The translations under genes were made by a program, and so were the position numbers. A model generated the notes under the pieces. It made no database searches. It was not told the DNA's origin and worked only from the letters and a program-made list of their open reading frames with translations. A DNA stretch of 6,920 bases from an uncultured Chryseolinea sp. (GTDB lineage: Bacteria > Bacteroidota > Bacteroidia > Cytophagales > Cyclobacteriaceae). The stretch is taken from contig CAMLER010000270.1 of NCBI GenBank assembly GCA_946478915.1, positions 1-6,920 of the forward strand, read 5' to 3'. This document shows positions 1 to 5,834 of the stretch, piece by piece. The first letter of the stretch is position 1, and each line of letters starts with the position of its first letter.

Positions 1-35
1 TTGATTTTCATTTTCACTTTTTCAGCAAACCCTAT

Positions 36-1340
36 CTAGGTGATCTCGTGACCCAGTGCTGACTTCAAAACAAAGCCGAGGATCAAGCCTCCAAGAATGA
101 TAAATGGTGAGGGGATCTTGGTGAATGTAAGCAGCGCAAAAGTGGCGATGGTTACGGCAAAATTTAAAAATGTGTTTGCAAGAGGCTGAAACAAAATTAC
201 AGCCGAAGCCAGTACGAGTCCTGAACTGGCAGCAGTAATTCCCTCCAGGGATGCTCTAACAGCCCGATATCGCTTCAGACTGCCCCAAAACCGTATTACA
301 AAAAAGATAAGAAATGTTCCGGGAAGGAAAATTCCGACAGCCGACGTAAGCGCACCAACAATTTCACCACCCGTTCCGTAGTCACGCATCGAGAGCGCAC
401 CAATATAAGCGCTGAATGAAAAGTTCGGCCCCGGCAGCGCTTGCGCTACTGCATATCCTGAAAGGAATTCGTTGTGTGAAGTTGGATGATGCAATGGTTT
501 TGGTGCGTACTTTTCCTTGATCTTCGCCTTCAGTTTGGAGACCTTGCTGACATCATCGCCTTCCTGAATCTCCACAAATTCAGTATATAACAACGGTGCC
601 AATACCTGCCCGCCACCAAAAACAAGACTTCCATTTCGATAAAAATTTTCGAACAATTTTACAGGCAGCGACTTCGTGGCTGCACCGAGAATGGCCGCAA
701 AGACAAGCACGTTTACCCAAAGGATAAAGTTAGCCCATGGAACAACCAGTTTTTGTTTCTCCTCCTTTGGTTGATTCTTGTATTTAAGTGCGGTTGCTAA
801 ACCCGCGCCTATCAATATCACGGGAAAGACAAATGGCGTCTGAAAGAGGTAAGAGAGGACCGCGGCTGCCACCAGTATTGCAAGCCCGGTCTTCGTTCGA
901 ATTGTTTTTACGCTGATCATGTAGGCTCCAGCGCTCACAAATCCCACAGCCATCGGTTGAATAAACCGCGTAAATTCTGTTGACCAGTTCTTCGCCTGAA
1001 TGCTGCTCATGATCAATGCGGCGAGCATCATTATGATCACAGCGGGTGCGATCCAAACCAATAATGTGAGGTACGCCAGATTTGGTCCGCCTAACCGGAA
1101 TCCGATGGCGGTCAAAGTCTGAGTAGAGCCGGGACCCGGCAGAATTTGACACAATGAATTGATCTCCATTAATTCGTCCGCTGTCAGATACTTTCGTTTT
1201 TCAACAAGCAACTTATTGAAATAAGCCAGGTGTGCTTGCGGCCCGCCAAAAGCGGTCAACGCCAACGTAAGTATATCACGAAGGAAAACATAATAGCTGA
1301 CGCGAGGCGTCACCTCCGGAGTACGACTGTCCCGAACCAA
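36..1340 (-). CDS. chrA: ChrA-family chromate/anion transporter, two CHR domains
   Basis: A 434-residue integral membrane protein of the long-chain CHR family, whose characterised members export chromate from the cytoplasm. Two homologous halves are visible. The N-terminal half has FGGP at 31-34 and a PGPGSTQ motif at 68-74. The C-terminal half has FGGG at 241-244 and ALPGPNF at 301-307. Hydrophobic segments fill most of 80-185, 203-222 and 320-428. A charged lysine-rich stretch at about 258-290 separates the FGGG and PGP motifs of the second half and seems longer than in classical members as I remember them. The start is TTG at 1340, because no ATG occurs before the conserved FGGP region. 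It lies 5 bases after the stop of the upstream oxygenase, so translational coupling is likely; no good Shine-Dalgarno is seen. The PGPGSTQ version of the first motif is not that of the classical proteobacterial chromate pump, so family membership is firm but chromate as substrate is inferred. Confidence 0.88.
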   Translation of the reverse strand: MVRDSRTPEVTPRVSYYVFLRDILTLALTAFGGPQAHLAYFNKLLVEKRKYLTADELMEINSLCQILPGPGSTQTLTAIGFRLGGPNLAYLTLLVWIAPAVIIMMLAALIMSSIQAKNWSTEFTRFIQPMAVGFVSAGAYMISVKTIRTKTGLAILVAAAVLSYLFQTPFVFPVILIGAGLATALKYKNQPKEEKQKLVVPWANFILWVNVLVFAAILGAATKSLPVKLFENFYRNGSLVFGGGQVLAPLLYTEFVEIQEGDDVSKVSKLKAKIKEKYAPKPLHHPTSHNEFLSGYAVAQALPGPNFSFSAYIGALSMRDYGTGGEIVGALTSAVGIFLPGTFLIFFVIRFWGSLKRYRAVRASLEGITAASSGLVLASAVILFQPLANTFLNFAVTIATFALLTFTKIPSPFIILGGLILGFVLKSALGHEIT

Positions 1341-1345
1341 GAGTA

Positions 1346-2317
1346 CTATTTTTTTAAACCAATTTCACGCAAGCGTTCATCGAGGAATTCCCCCGCCGTG
1401 ATGTCCTCCCATAAGCGGGGATTTTCGGACGTCACACATCCCTCCAAAGCGGCCAAACTCATTTCAGATCTTGGATGCATAAAAAAGGGAATAGAATAAC
1501 GGGGCGTGTTCATTCGATCTTTCGGAGGATTTACTACCCGATGAATAGTTGACTTTAACTTTTTGTTGGTGTGCCGTTCTAACATATCACCAACATTAAC
1601 TACCAGCTGATCCGGAAGTACGGTGATTGGAATCCATTTTCCATCCCTGCGCAAAACCTCCAGGCCATCAGCACTCGCACCCATCAACAATGTTATTAGA
1701 TTAATATCGCCATGCTCAGCTGCACGAACAGCATCGTCTGGAACATCCTGCGGATTTTCGATAGGAAAGTAATGTATCGGTCGCAGAATGCTATTGCCGT
1801 TTTTTACTTTTTCGTCGAAGTACATTTCAGGTAATTGCAGATACAACGCTATCGCACGCAACATATAAATTCCGGTCTTCTCCAGCGCGTTGAAAACATC
1901 GAGTGAAGCCTTTTTAAAGTCGGGGATTTCATCAGGCCAAATATTGGGCGGATACCCTTCTTTTGCTAATGCGACAGTGTCGAGCTCTTGCCCTACATGA
2001 TAAAACTCCTTCAGATCGCCGGTATTTTTTCCTTTTGCGTGTTCTTTTCCCTTACCTGTGTAACCTCGTTGGCCTGCAATTTCAGTACGTTCGTACTTCA
2101 TCTTAATATCATCAGGCAGAGCAAAAAATTTTTTGATGGAAGTGTATAATCTTTCTTGCATCTCTGCAGTCAGGAAGTGATTTCTGATTGCGACAAATCC
2201 GATATTATTATATGCTGCACCAAGCGTCTCGACAAACTTTTCCTTCGCCAAACTGTTACCTTTATGAAAGTCGTTTAGATCCAACAAAGGGACAGCATCA
2301 TATAATATGTCTTTCAT
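1346..2317 (-). CDS. 2-oxoglutarate/Fe(II)-dependent oxygenase, isopenicillin N synthase-like family
   Basis: A 323-residue cytoplasmic non-haem iron oxygenase. The N-terminal DIOX_N-type region covers about 8-110 (VPLLDL near 9-14, NIGFVAIRNH at 38-47). The catalytic jelly-roll lies at about 175-285. The iron triad is visible as H202-x-D204 in EHGDINLITLL and H259 in STIHRVVNP. R273 and S275 (RYS) are the usual residues contacting the 2-oxoglutarate carboxylate, so the enzyme should be active and 2-oxoglutarate dependent. The length matches the family (about 310-350). The substrate cannot be read from sequence; relatives include plant hormone oxidases, antibiotic synthases and many unassigned bacterial proteins. 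ATG at 2317 is chosen because an in-frame TAG lies a short way upstream with no ATG between. It is the first gene of a likely two-gene unit with the transporter, and it is divergent from the superoxide dismutase. The family call is sure; the role is open. Confidence 0.9.
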   Translation of the reverse strand: MKDILYDAVPLLDLNDFHKGNSLAKEKFVETLGAAYNNIGFVAIRNHFLTAEMQERLYTSIKKFFALPDDIKMKYERTEIAGQRGYTGKGKEHAKGKNTGDLKEFYHVGQELDTVALAKEGYPPNIWPDEIPDFKKASLDVFNALEKTGIYMLRAIALYLQLPEMYFDEKVKNGNSILRPIHYFPIENPQDVPDDAVRAAEHGDINLITLLMGASADGLEVLRRDGKWIPITVLPDQLVVNVGDMLERHTNKKLKSTIHRVVNPPKDRMNTPRYSIPFFMHPRSEMSLAALEGCVTSENPRLWEDITAGEFLDERLREIGLKK

Positions 2318-2392
2318 GTCCGGGTCGTTTTGCAGAGCTTCCGCAAGCTAAAAATTTTTAGGTAATTTTACTTTAAACAAACACATCGCAGT
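2318..2392. promoter_or_regulatory. Divergent intergenic control region, oxygenase / SOD
   Basis: These 75 bases must hold the promoters of both divergent genes. Visible structure is a small inverted repeat, AGCTT-CCGC-AAGCT at 2336-2349, followed directly by a perfect 12-base A/T palindrome, TAAAAATTTTTA at 2349-2360. On the plus strand TACTTTAA at 2369-2376 partly resembles the Bacteroidota -7 element TAnnTTTG and sits 16 bases before the SOD start, but no convincing -33 element is seen. That both genes use this region follows from gene order; binding sites are only suggested by the symmetry. Confidence 0.4.
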
Positions 2393-3127
2393 ATGAACAC
2401 CTCACGAAGAAAATTCATTGAACATTCTTTTAAAGCAGCAAGTCTCGTGGTAGCATCACCTTTATTGGCGAATGCGTCGACTGGGAATGCGTTTTCCACA
2501 GCAGCGGGTAACAACGGGCTGGCTGCGGTGAAATTTTCGCAGGTCGCTTTACCATATGCCAATAATGCACTTGAACCGTCCATCGATGCAACAACCATGG
2601 ACATTCATTACAACAAGCATCACACTTCCTATATAAAAAATGTAAATGAAGCTATCGAAGCTGAAAAGATTTCATTTAAAGATGAAAAGGACTTTTTTAA
2701 GAATGCATCCAAGCTCTCGACAAAAGCAAAAAACAACGGTGGAGGTGCGTGGAATCATAACTTCTTTTGGGAGATAATGAGACCGGTTAAAGAGACGAAT
2801 AATCCTTCTGGAAAAATTTCCGAAGCCATAAATGGAGCTTTCGGATCTTTCGATAAGTTCAAAGAACAATTCACTACCGCAGCAATGACGCGTTTCGGCT
2901 CCGGCTGGGCATGGCTGGTGAGCGAAGGTGGAAAACTAAAAATAGGTTCAACGCCAAATCAGGACAATCCATTGATGGATACAAGCGACATCAAGGGTAC
3001 TCCGATCATCGGGATTGATGTCTGGGAACATGCGTATTATCTGAAGTATCAGAATAAACGCAATGAATATGTTGCAAACTGGTGGAAGGTTGTCAACTGG
3101 GACGAAGCAGCAAAACGTCTGGGGTAA
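2393..3127 (+). CDS. sodA: Tat-exported Mn-type (Mn/Fe family) superoxide dismutase
   Basis: A 244-residue superoxide dismutase that disproportionates superoxide to hydrogen peroxide and oxygen. Residues 1-28 form a twin-arginine signal: S4-R5-R6-K7-F8-I9, a hydrophobic stretch near 15-25, and a possible AxA cleavage site at A26-N27-A28. The enzyme domain starts near 50 (VALPYANNALEP). The metal ligands are H72, H122, D209 and H213 (DVWEHAYY), with H76/H77 and Y80 in the active-site channel. The second-sphere glutamine points to Mn use: G118 stands where Fe enzymes have Gln, and Q190 (NQDNPLM) supplies the Mn-type Gln. Cambialistic use cannot be excluded. The leader of about 45 residues makes it longer than cytosolic enzymes (about 200) and suggests folding with metal in the cytoplasm, then export to the periplasm or membrane. 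ATG at 2393 is the only start that keeps the RR motif. The gene is divergent from the oxygenase and convergent with recO. Confidence 0.94.
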   Translation: MNTSRRKFIEHSFKAASLVVASPLLANASTGNAFSTAAGNNGLAAVKFSQVALPYANNALEPSIDATTMDIHYNKHHTSYIKNVNEAIEAEKISFKDEKDFFKNASKLSTKAKNNGGGAWNHNFFWEIMRPVKETNNPSGKISEAINGAFGSFDKFKEQFTTAAMTRFGSGWAWLVSEGGKLKIGSTPNQDNPLMDTSDIKGTPIIGIDVWEHAYYLKYQNKRNEYVANWWKVVNWDEAAKRLG

Positions 3128-3136
3128 AACAGTTCA

Positions 3137-3802
3137 TTACAATACTTCACGTAATACCTGAATAGACTTTATCTCGCCAAGATTTTCTATGTGATCATTA
3201 AAAAATTTAATGATCAGATCCAGAATTTCGCGGCGCGAACTATTCTTCATTTCAATTTGATCAAAGTACTCTGCAGACAGCAGCTGCGAAAGAATGCGTT
3301 CATTCTCTTCACTTGTTGTTCTTGTGCCGAGGACATCATGTATGTGCTGAGCACCAAAGCCAAGCAGTCGTGCAAGACGAAGCAAAAAAAGGAGGTGGAA
3401 GTTTGCTGTTTTTCCTTCCATCTGGTCAAAGCTGATCAATGACTTGATTAGAAAATCACTTAATTCCTGCGCGTGACTTTCTTCCTTTACAGTTTTATTT
3501 AGAACCTCGGCAATAAACATTGCAATTGTTGCCTTATTGATATTTGCAGCTATGGTCTGATACGGGTAAAGACATTTGACTTCGCTGATACGATTGATGT
3601 TTGCATTTTCACGATGATATACCACCAGATCAAGCAAAGTAAGGGGTTGATATAGTGCAATCCGATTTTTACCTGACTTGCTTCTGATACCGTTGACGAT
3701 GTAACTCTGCAGACCAAAGAGTTCCGTAAAGATTGAAACGATAATCGAAGTCTCCCCATACTTCACAAATCTGAATACGACTCCCCTGGTTTTATGCAAC
3801 AT
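3137..3802 (-). CDS. recO: DNA repair protein RecO
   Basis: A 221-residue RecO, the partner of RecR that displaces SSB and loads RecA on gapped DNA and anneals complementary strands in the RecF pathway. The N-terminal OB-fold covers about 1-80, beginning with the typical TRGVVFRFVKYGETSIIVSIF pattern at 5-25 and continuing through YIVNGIRSKSGKN. The helical C-terminal domain (about 83-221) has the LLFLLRLARLLGFG segment at 137-150 and ends in IKSIQVLREVL. The zinc-finger cysteines seen in some RecO proteins are absent; the only cysteine is C77. The length is slightly short of E. coli RecO (242) but intact at both ends. ATG at 3802 starts right at the conserved N-terminus. The stop lies 9 bases from the SOD stop on the other strand. 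Tdk lies 166 bases upstream on the same strand, too far to assume one operon. Confidence 0.88.
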   Translation of the reverse strand: MLHKTRGVVFRFVKYGETSIIVSIFTELFGLQSYIVNGIRSKSGKNRIALYQPLTLLDLVVYHRENANINRISEVKCLYPYQTIAANINKATIAMFIAEVLNKTVKEESHAQELSDFLIKSLISFDQMEGKTANFHLLFLLRLARLLGFGAQHIHDVLGTRTTSEENERILSQLLSAEYFDQIEMKNSSRREILDLIIKFFNDHIENLGEIKSIQVLREVL

Positions 3803-3810
3803 AATCGGCT

Positions 3811-3856
3811 CAAAGTTTAAAGTTTGAGGTTTATAAGGTGTTTAAGGTTTGAAGTT
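3811..3856. repeat. Imperfect heptamer tandem repeat upstream of recO
   Basis: Directly upstream of recO lies a degenerate tandem array with consensus RARGTTT. The units are AAAGTTT (3812-3818), AAAGTTT (3819-3825), GAGGTTT (3826-3832), an 11-base irregular unit, AAGGTTT (3844-3850) and GAAGTTG (3851-3857). Two further units occur in the opposite orientation at 5809-5822. It starts 9 bases before the recO start codon, so it would lie in the recO leader or promoter. Its function is unknown; slippage-generated low-complexity DNA is the simplest explanation. Confidence 0.6.
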
Positions 3857-3903
3857 GACAACGTGGAACCACTAATACCGGACAACGGATAAGAGATAAC
3901 TAA

Positions 3904-3916
3904 TAAGGAATCCTTA
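3904..3916. repeat. Short perfect dyad between tdk and recO
   Basis: TAAGGA-A-TCCTTA is a 13-base perfect dyad with one central base. It lies in the gap between tdk and recO, about 100 bases before recO. The spacing is too tight for an RNA hairpin of any strength, so if it means anything it is a protein-binding site. This is only a symmetry observation. Confidence 0.3.
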
Positions 3917-3928
3917 CCTGAATCATAC

Positions 3929-3950
3929 AAAAAGCATTTTTTAATGTTTT
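3929..3950 (-). terminator. Weak candidate terminator after tdk
   Basis: Eighteen bases past the tdk stop, the bases at 3931-3938 and 3943-3950 form an 8-base A/T-rich inverted repeat around a four-base loop. In the tdk transcript it would be followed by five U residues (3933-3929, overlapping the stem). On that strand one pair becomes an A-C mismatch and only one G-C pair remains, so the stem is poor. It is reported because it is the only terminator-like element in the gap. Confidence 0.22.
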
Positions 3951-3968
3951 GCTCTCACGCAAAGGGGA

Positions 3969-4571
3969 TCATGGCTTTGCCGGATCCTTCCTCCTTTTCA
4001 TTCCTTCGTTAAATGCGCGTCGGCTTCTTGCTTCATATTCGGTTTTCTGACCCAACATTACCTGAGCATCATTGGGTATTAAACGAAATGAAAATGACGC
4101 GAGATCACCCGTTTGTGCACATATCGCGTGAACCTTCGTTACAAATTCCGCAATGGCCAAAAGGTTGGGCATCGGGCCGAAGGGCTTGCCTTCATAATCC
4201 ATATCAAGCCCGGCAACAATAACGCGTTTGCCGCTATTCGCGAGCCTATTGCAAACTTCTACGATTGATTCATCAAAGAATTGTGCCTCATCTATACCCA
4301 CTACATCGCAGTCACCAGCAAGAAGGAGTATGTCGCTGGCAAAATTTACTGGCGTCGAGCGAATGATGTTCTCATTGTGCGAGACAATTTGCTCATGATG
4401 GTAACGTTTATCAACAACCGGTTTAAATATTTCGAGGTGTTGCTTCGCTATGCGAGCTCTGTTGAGCCTTCGGATGAGTTCTTCAGTTTTCCCCGAAAAC
4501 ATACATCCGGAAATCACTTCTATCCAACCGGTGCGCTTTGGATTGCTGTCGAATCTTGGTTCTATAAACAT
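3969..4571 (-). CDS. tdk: Thymidine kinase, type II (TK1-like)
   Basis: A 200-residue thymidine kinase that phosphorylates thymidine to dTMP with ATP in the salvage pathway. The P-loop GCMFSGKT is at 22-29. The Walker B-like DEAQFFD is at 94-100, with E95 as the expected catalytic base. GLDMDYEGKPFG at 121-132 precedes the helix PNLLAIAEFVTKVHAIC. The substrate lasso and C-terminal region run at about 150-185 and end in the family YE motif at 179-180. The structural zinc site normally has two cysteine pairs; here only C151 remains, with T154, S183 and A186 at the other three positions. The rest is intact, so activity is likely and the lasso is probably stabilised without zinc. The C-terminus is short and basic (MKRRKDPAKP). 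ATG at 4571 gives a normal N-terminus about 20 residues before the P-loop. It is divergent from the 341-residue hypothetical gene. Confidence 0.95.
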   Translation of the reverse strand: MFIEPRFDSNPKRTGWIEVISGCMFSGKTEELIRRLNRARIAKQHLEIFKPVVDKRYHHEQIVSHNENIIRSTPVNFASDILLLAGDCDVVGIDEAQFFDESIVEVCNRLANSGKRVIVAGLDMDYEGKPFGPMPNLLAIAEFVTKVHAICAQTGDLASFSFRLIPNDAQVMLGQKTEYEARSRRAFNEGMKRRKDPAKP

Positions 4572-4584
4572 GGGTTAAATTTAG

Positions 4585-4615
4585 AGGTTAGCAAATAAAT
4601 CTATGTTACTAACCT
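4585..4615. repeat. Inverted repeat upstream of tdk
   Basis: AGGTTAG (4585-4591) and CTAACCT (4609-4615) are perfect 7-base inverted arms with a 17-base spacer. The left arm ends 14 bases before the tdk start codon. The pair brackets the candidate tdk -7 element, the geometry of an operator bound by a dimer. As RNA the long loop would make a weak hairpin. The repeat is seen directly; the operator role is inferred. Confidence 0.4.
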
Positions 4616-4622
4616 GCAAAAA
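4592..4622 (-). promoter_or_regulatory. Candidate tdk promoter
   Basis: Read on the minus strand, TTTTTG (4622-4617) is followed after 17 bases by TTTATTTG (4599-4592), close to the Bacteroidota pattern TTTG-N17-23-TAnnTTTG with one mismatch in the -7 element. An overlapping alternative -7 is TAGATTTA (4603-4596). The element ends 20 bases before the tdk ATG. A/T-rich DNA gives such matches by chance, so confidence is low. Confidence 0.3.
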
Positions 4623-4739
4623 GGATAAAATGATACATGGTTTTATCGGAAACATGTTGCTGTGACTGAAAAGTGCAATAACCACGTTGATAATACACCG
4701 CCTATCGAAACGCAGCTGTACACATTGTTGAATATCCAT

Positions 4740-4747
4740 TAACTTTG
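4740..4747 (+). promoter_or_regulatory. Bacteroidota -7 promoter element for the 341-residue gene
   Basis: TAACTTTG matches the Bacteroidota sigma-A -7 consensus TAnnTTTG exactly and lies 23 bases before the ATG at 4771, predicting a leader of about 15-18 bases. TTG at 4725-4727 is too close for a standard -33 box, so the upstream half is weak. A small A/T hairpin (ATATC-ATTA-GATAT, 4751-4764) lies between the element and the start codon. Confidence 0.45.
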
Positions 4748-4770
4748 CTTATATCATTAGATATAGTCTC

Positions 4771-5796
4771 ATGGATGAAAAGATAAGTCTCGAGTCAATC
4801 AACCTGTATAGTAAAGAATACACAGAAAAGGTATTGAAGAGTTTTTTTTCTTCAAAGCACAAGATAAGTGGGTCTGAAATTCTTTCGCTCAGCAATATTC
4901 AGCAGGTTAACCTCTTTGTGGTAAGAGAGCTTTTTAAGACATGGAAAGAAGAAACGATGCGACTGAAAAGTCCCTACTTTGACTACGAAAACGAGGAAGT
5001 AAAGGAAGCCCTCGAGGTGTTAATGCAGAGCTTATCAAATAATATTCTCGTTGATGAAAAACATTTTACACCTTTATTTCAAAATGCAGTAAGCAGAACG
5101 TTGTTAGCGGTCTTTGATCCGTACGATTTCTTTTCGATGTTAATCGCAGGAAAAGAGAACAAGCTGGATGTTGCGAATCTAAAGGAAGAGATCAAATATT
5201 TGAAAATAAATAAGGCACCACTAGATCGACTTTTGCAAAAGTTAGAAGCCGACAACGTGAGTGAAATTTCCGGAAATGAAGGATTCGCCATACTGGACCA
5301 GATCCTTGAGGAAGTCAATTTCAATCCGGAAGATGTGGAAGGATACCTCGAAAAATTTTCAGCTGTTGTCCCCCTGGATGTAAGCCAATTTTATGTTCAA
5401 AAAAAGCCTGAAGTTGCTGCTATAAACGAACCGGAATTAAAAGTGTCCAATGGTACGGAGCGACATGATGAAAAGCAGTCGACCGTCCAAAAGGAGCACA
5501 AAGCAAACACACTGTACGACACGCTGAGTAGGGATACACGACCCACCCTCGCAGAAAATTTTCAAAGAATCGGAAAGATCAAGGACAGCCTTACTATAAA
5601 TCAGAAATTCATGTTTACAAAGGTCTTGTTTCACGGAGACTTTGAGTTATTTAGTAAAGCTATCGAATATCTTGACCGCCAGGACAATATGAAAGGTGCG
5701 TTACGCTATATTGAGCAGGAGCATGCAGCCACCTGGGACAAGGAAAGCGAAGAGTTTCATGAATTTATGGAACTGGTTGAAAAACGCTTCGCATAG
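4771..5796 (+). CDS. Uncharacterised two-module Bacteroidota protein
   Basis: A 341-residue soluble protein I cannot name. No signal peptide, membrane segment, nucleotide-binding motif or metal cluster is visible. It divides into three parts: a largely helical N-terminal region (about 1-205) with a hydrophobic patch around LLAVFDPYDFFSMLI at 111-125; a hydrophilic linker rich in Glu, Lys, Asn and Gln (about 208-258); and a compact C-terminal module (259-341). That module carries SLTINQKFMFTKVLFHGD at 273-290, then AIEYLD, then TWDKESEEFHEFMELVEKRF at 321-340. From memory, this pattern (LN-x-RF-F-x-LF-G near the front, W-D-x-E-x-x-x-V-x-x-F-x-x-L-x-x-RF at the end) recurs at the C-terminus of many Bacteroidota hypothetical proteins, suggesting a phylum-specific domain, perhaps for protein contacts. 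The ATG at 4771 follows a good -7 promoter element. The gene stands alone between divergent tdk and convergent rodA. That it is a real gene is well supported; its function is unknown. Confidence 0.85.
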   Translation: MDEKISLESINLYSKEYTEKVLKSFFSSKHKISGSEILSLSNIQQVNLFVVRELFKTWKEETMRLKSPYFDYENEEVKEALEVLMQSLSNNILVDEKHFTPLFQNAVSRTLLAVFDPYDFFSMLIAGKENKLDVANLKEEIKYLKINKAPLDRLLQKLEADNVSEISGNEGFAILDQILEEVNFNPEDVEGYLEKFSAVVPLDVSQFYVQKKPEVAAINEPELKVSNGTERHDEKQSTVQKEHKANTLYDTLSRDTRPTLAENFQRIGKIKDSLTINQKFMFTKVLFHGDFELFSKAIEYLDRQDNMKGALRYIEQEHAATWDKESEEFHEFMELVEKRFA

Positions 5797-5808
5797 CCAT
5801 ACCGTAAC

Positions 5809-5822
5809 AAACTTCAAACTTC
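5809..5822. repeat. Two heptamer units between the 341-residue gene and rodA
   Basis: AAACTTC occurs twice in tandem (5809-5815, 5816-5822) in the 38-base gap between the convergent stop codons. Read on the minus strand it is GAAGTTT twice, the same heptamer family as the array upstream of recO. No terminator hairpin is seen in this gap. Confidence 0.5.
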
Positions 5823-5834
5823 TACCCTCAGGCC

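Noticed and set aside
1..35. Possible start of a further minus-strand gene after chrA (ATG at 11-9 followed by AAA ATC)
   Set aside because: Only three codons are inside the window, so a real start cannot be told from chance.
784..1152. A 122-codon open frame within chrA
   Set aside because: It overlaps clearly conserved ChrA coding sequence in another frame and its product has no family character.
3965..3987. GGATC repeats around the tdk stop codon as a terminator
   Set aside because: The arms are five bases, partly coding, and there is no following T run in the tdk direction.
4281..4598. A 105-codon plus-strand open frame opposite tdk
   Set aside because: It is antisense to the conserved P-loop and catalytic region of tdk and looks like a shadow frame.
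4630..4665. Eleven-codon reading frame (MIHGFIGNMLL) preceded by AAGGA between tdk and the 341-residue gene
   Set aside because: Too short to tell from chance, not next to a leader-peptide type gene, and it lies upstream of the likely promoter of the following gene.
4750..4765. Six-pair A/T hairpin in the leader of the 341-residue gene as a riboswitch or thermosensor
   Set aside because: The stem is short and almost all A-U, expected by chance in A/T-rich leader DNA.
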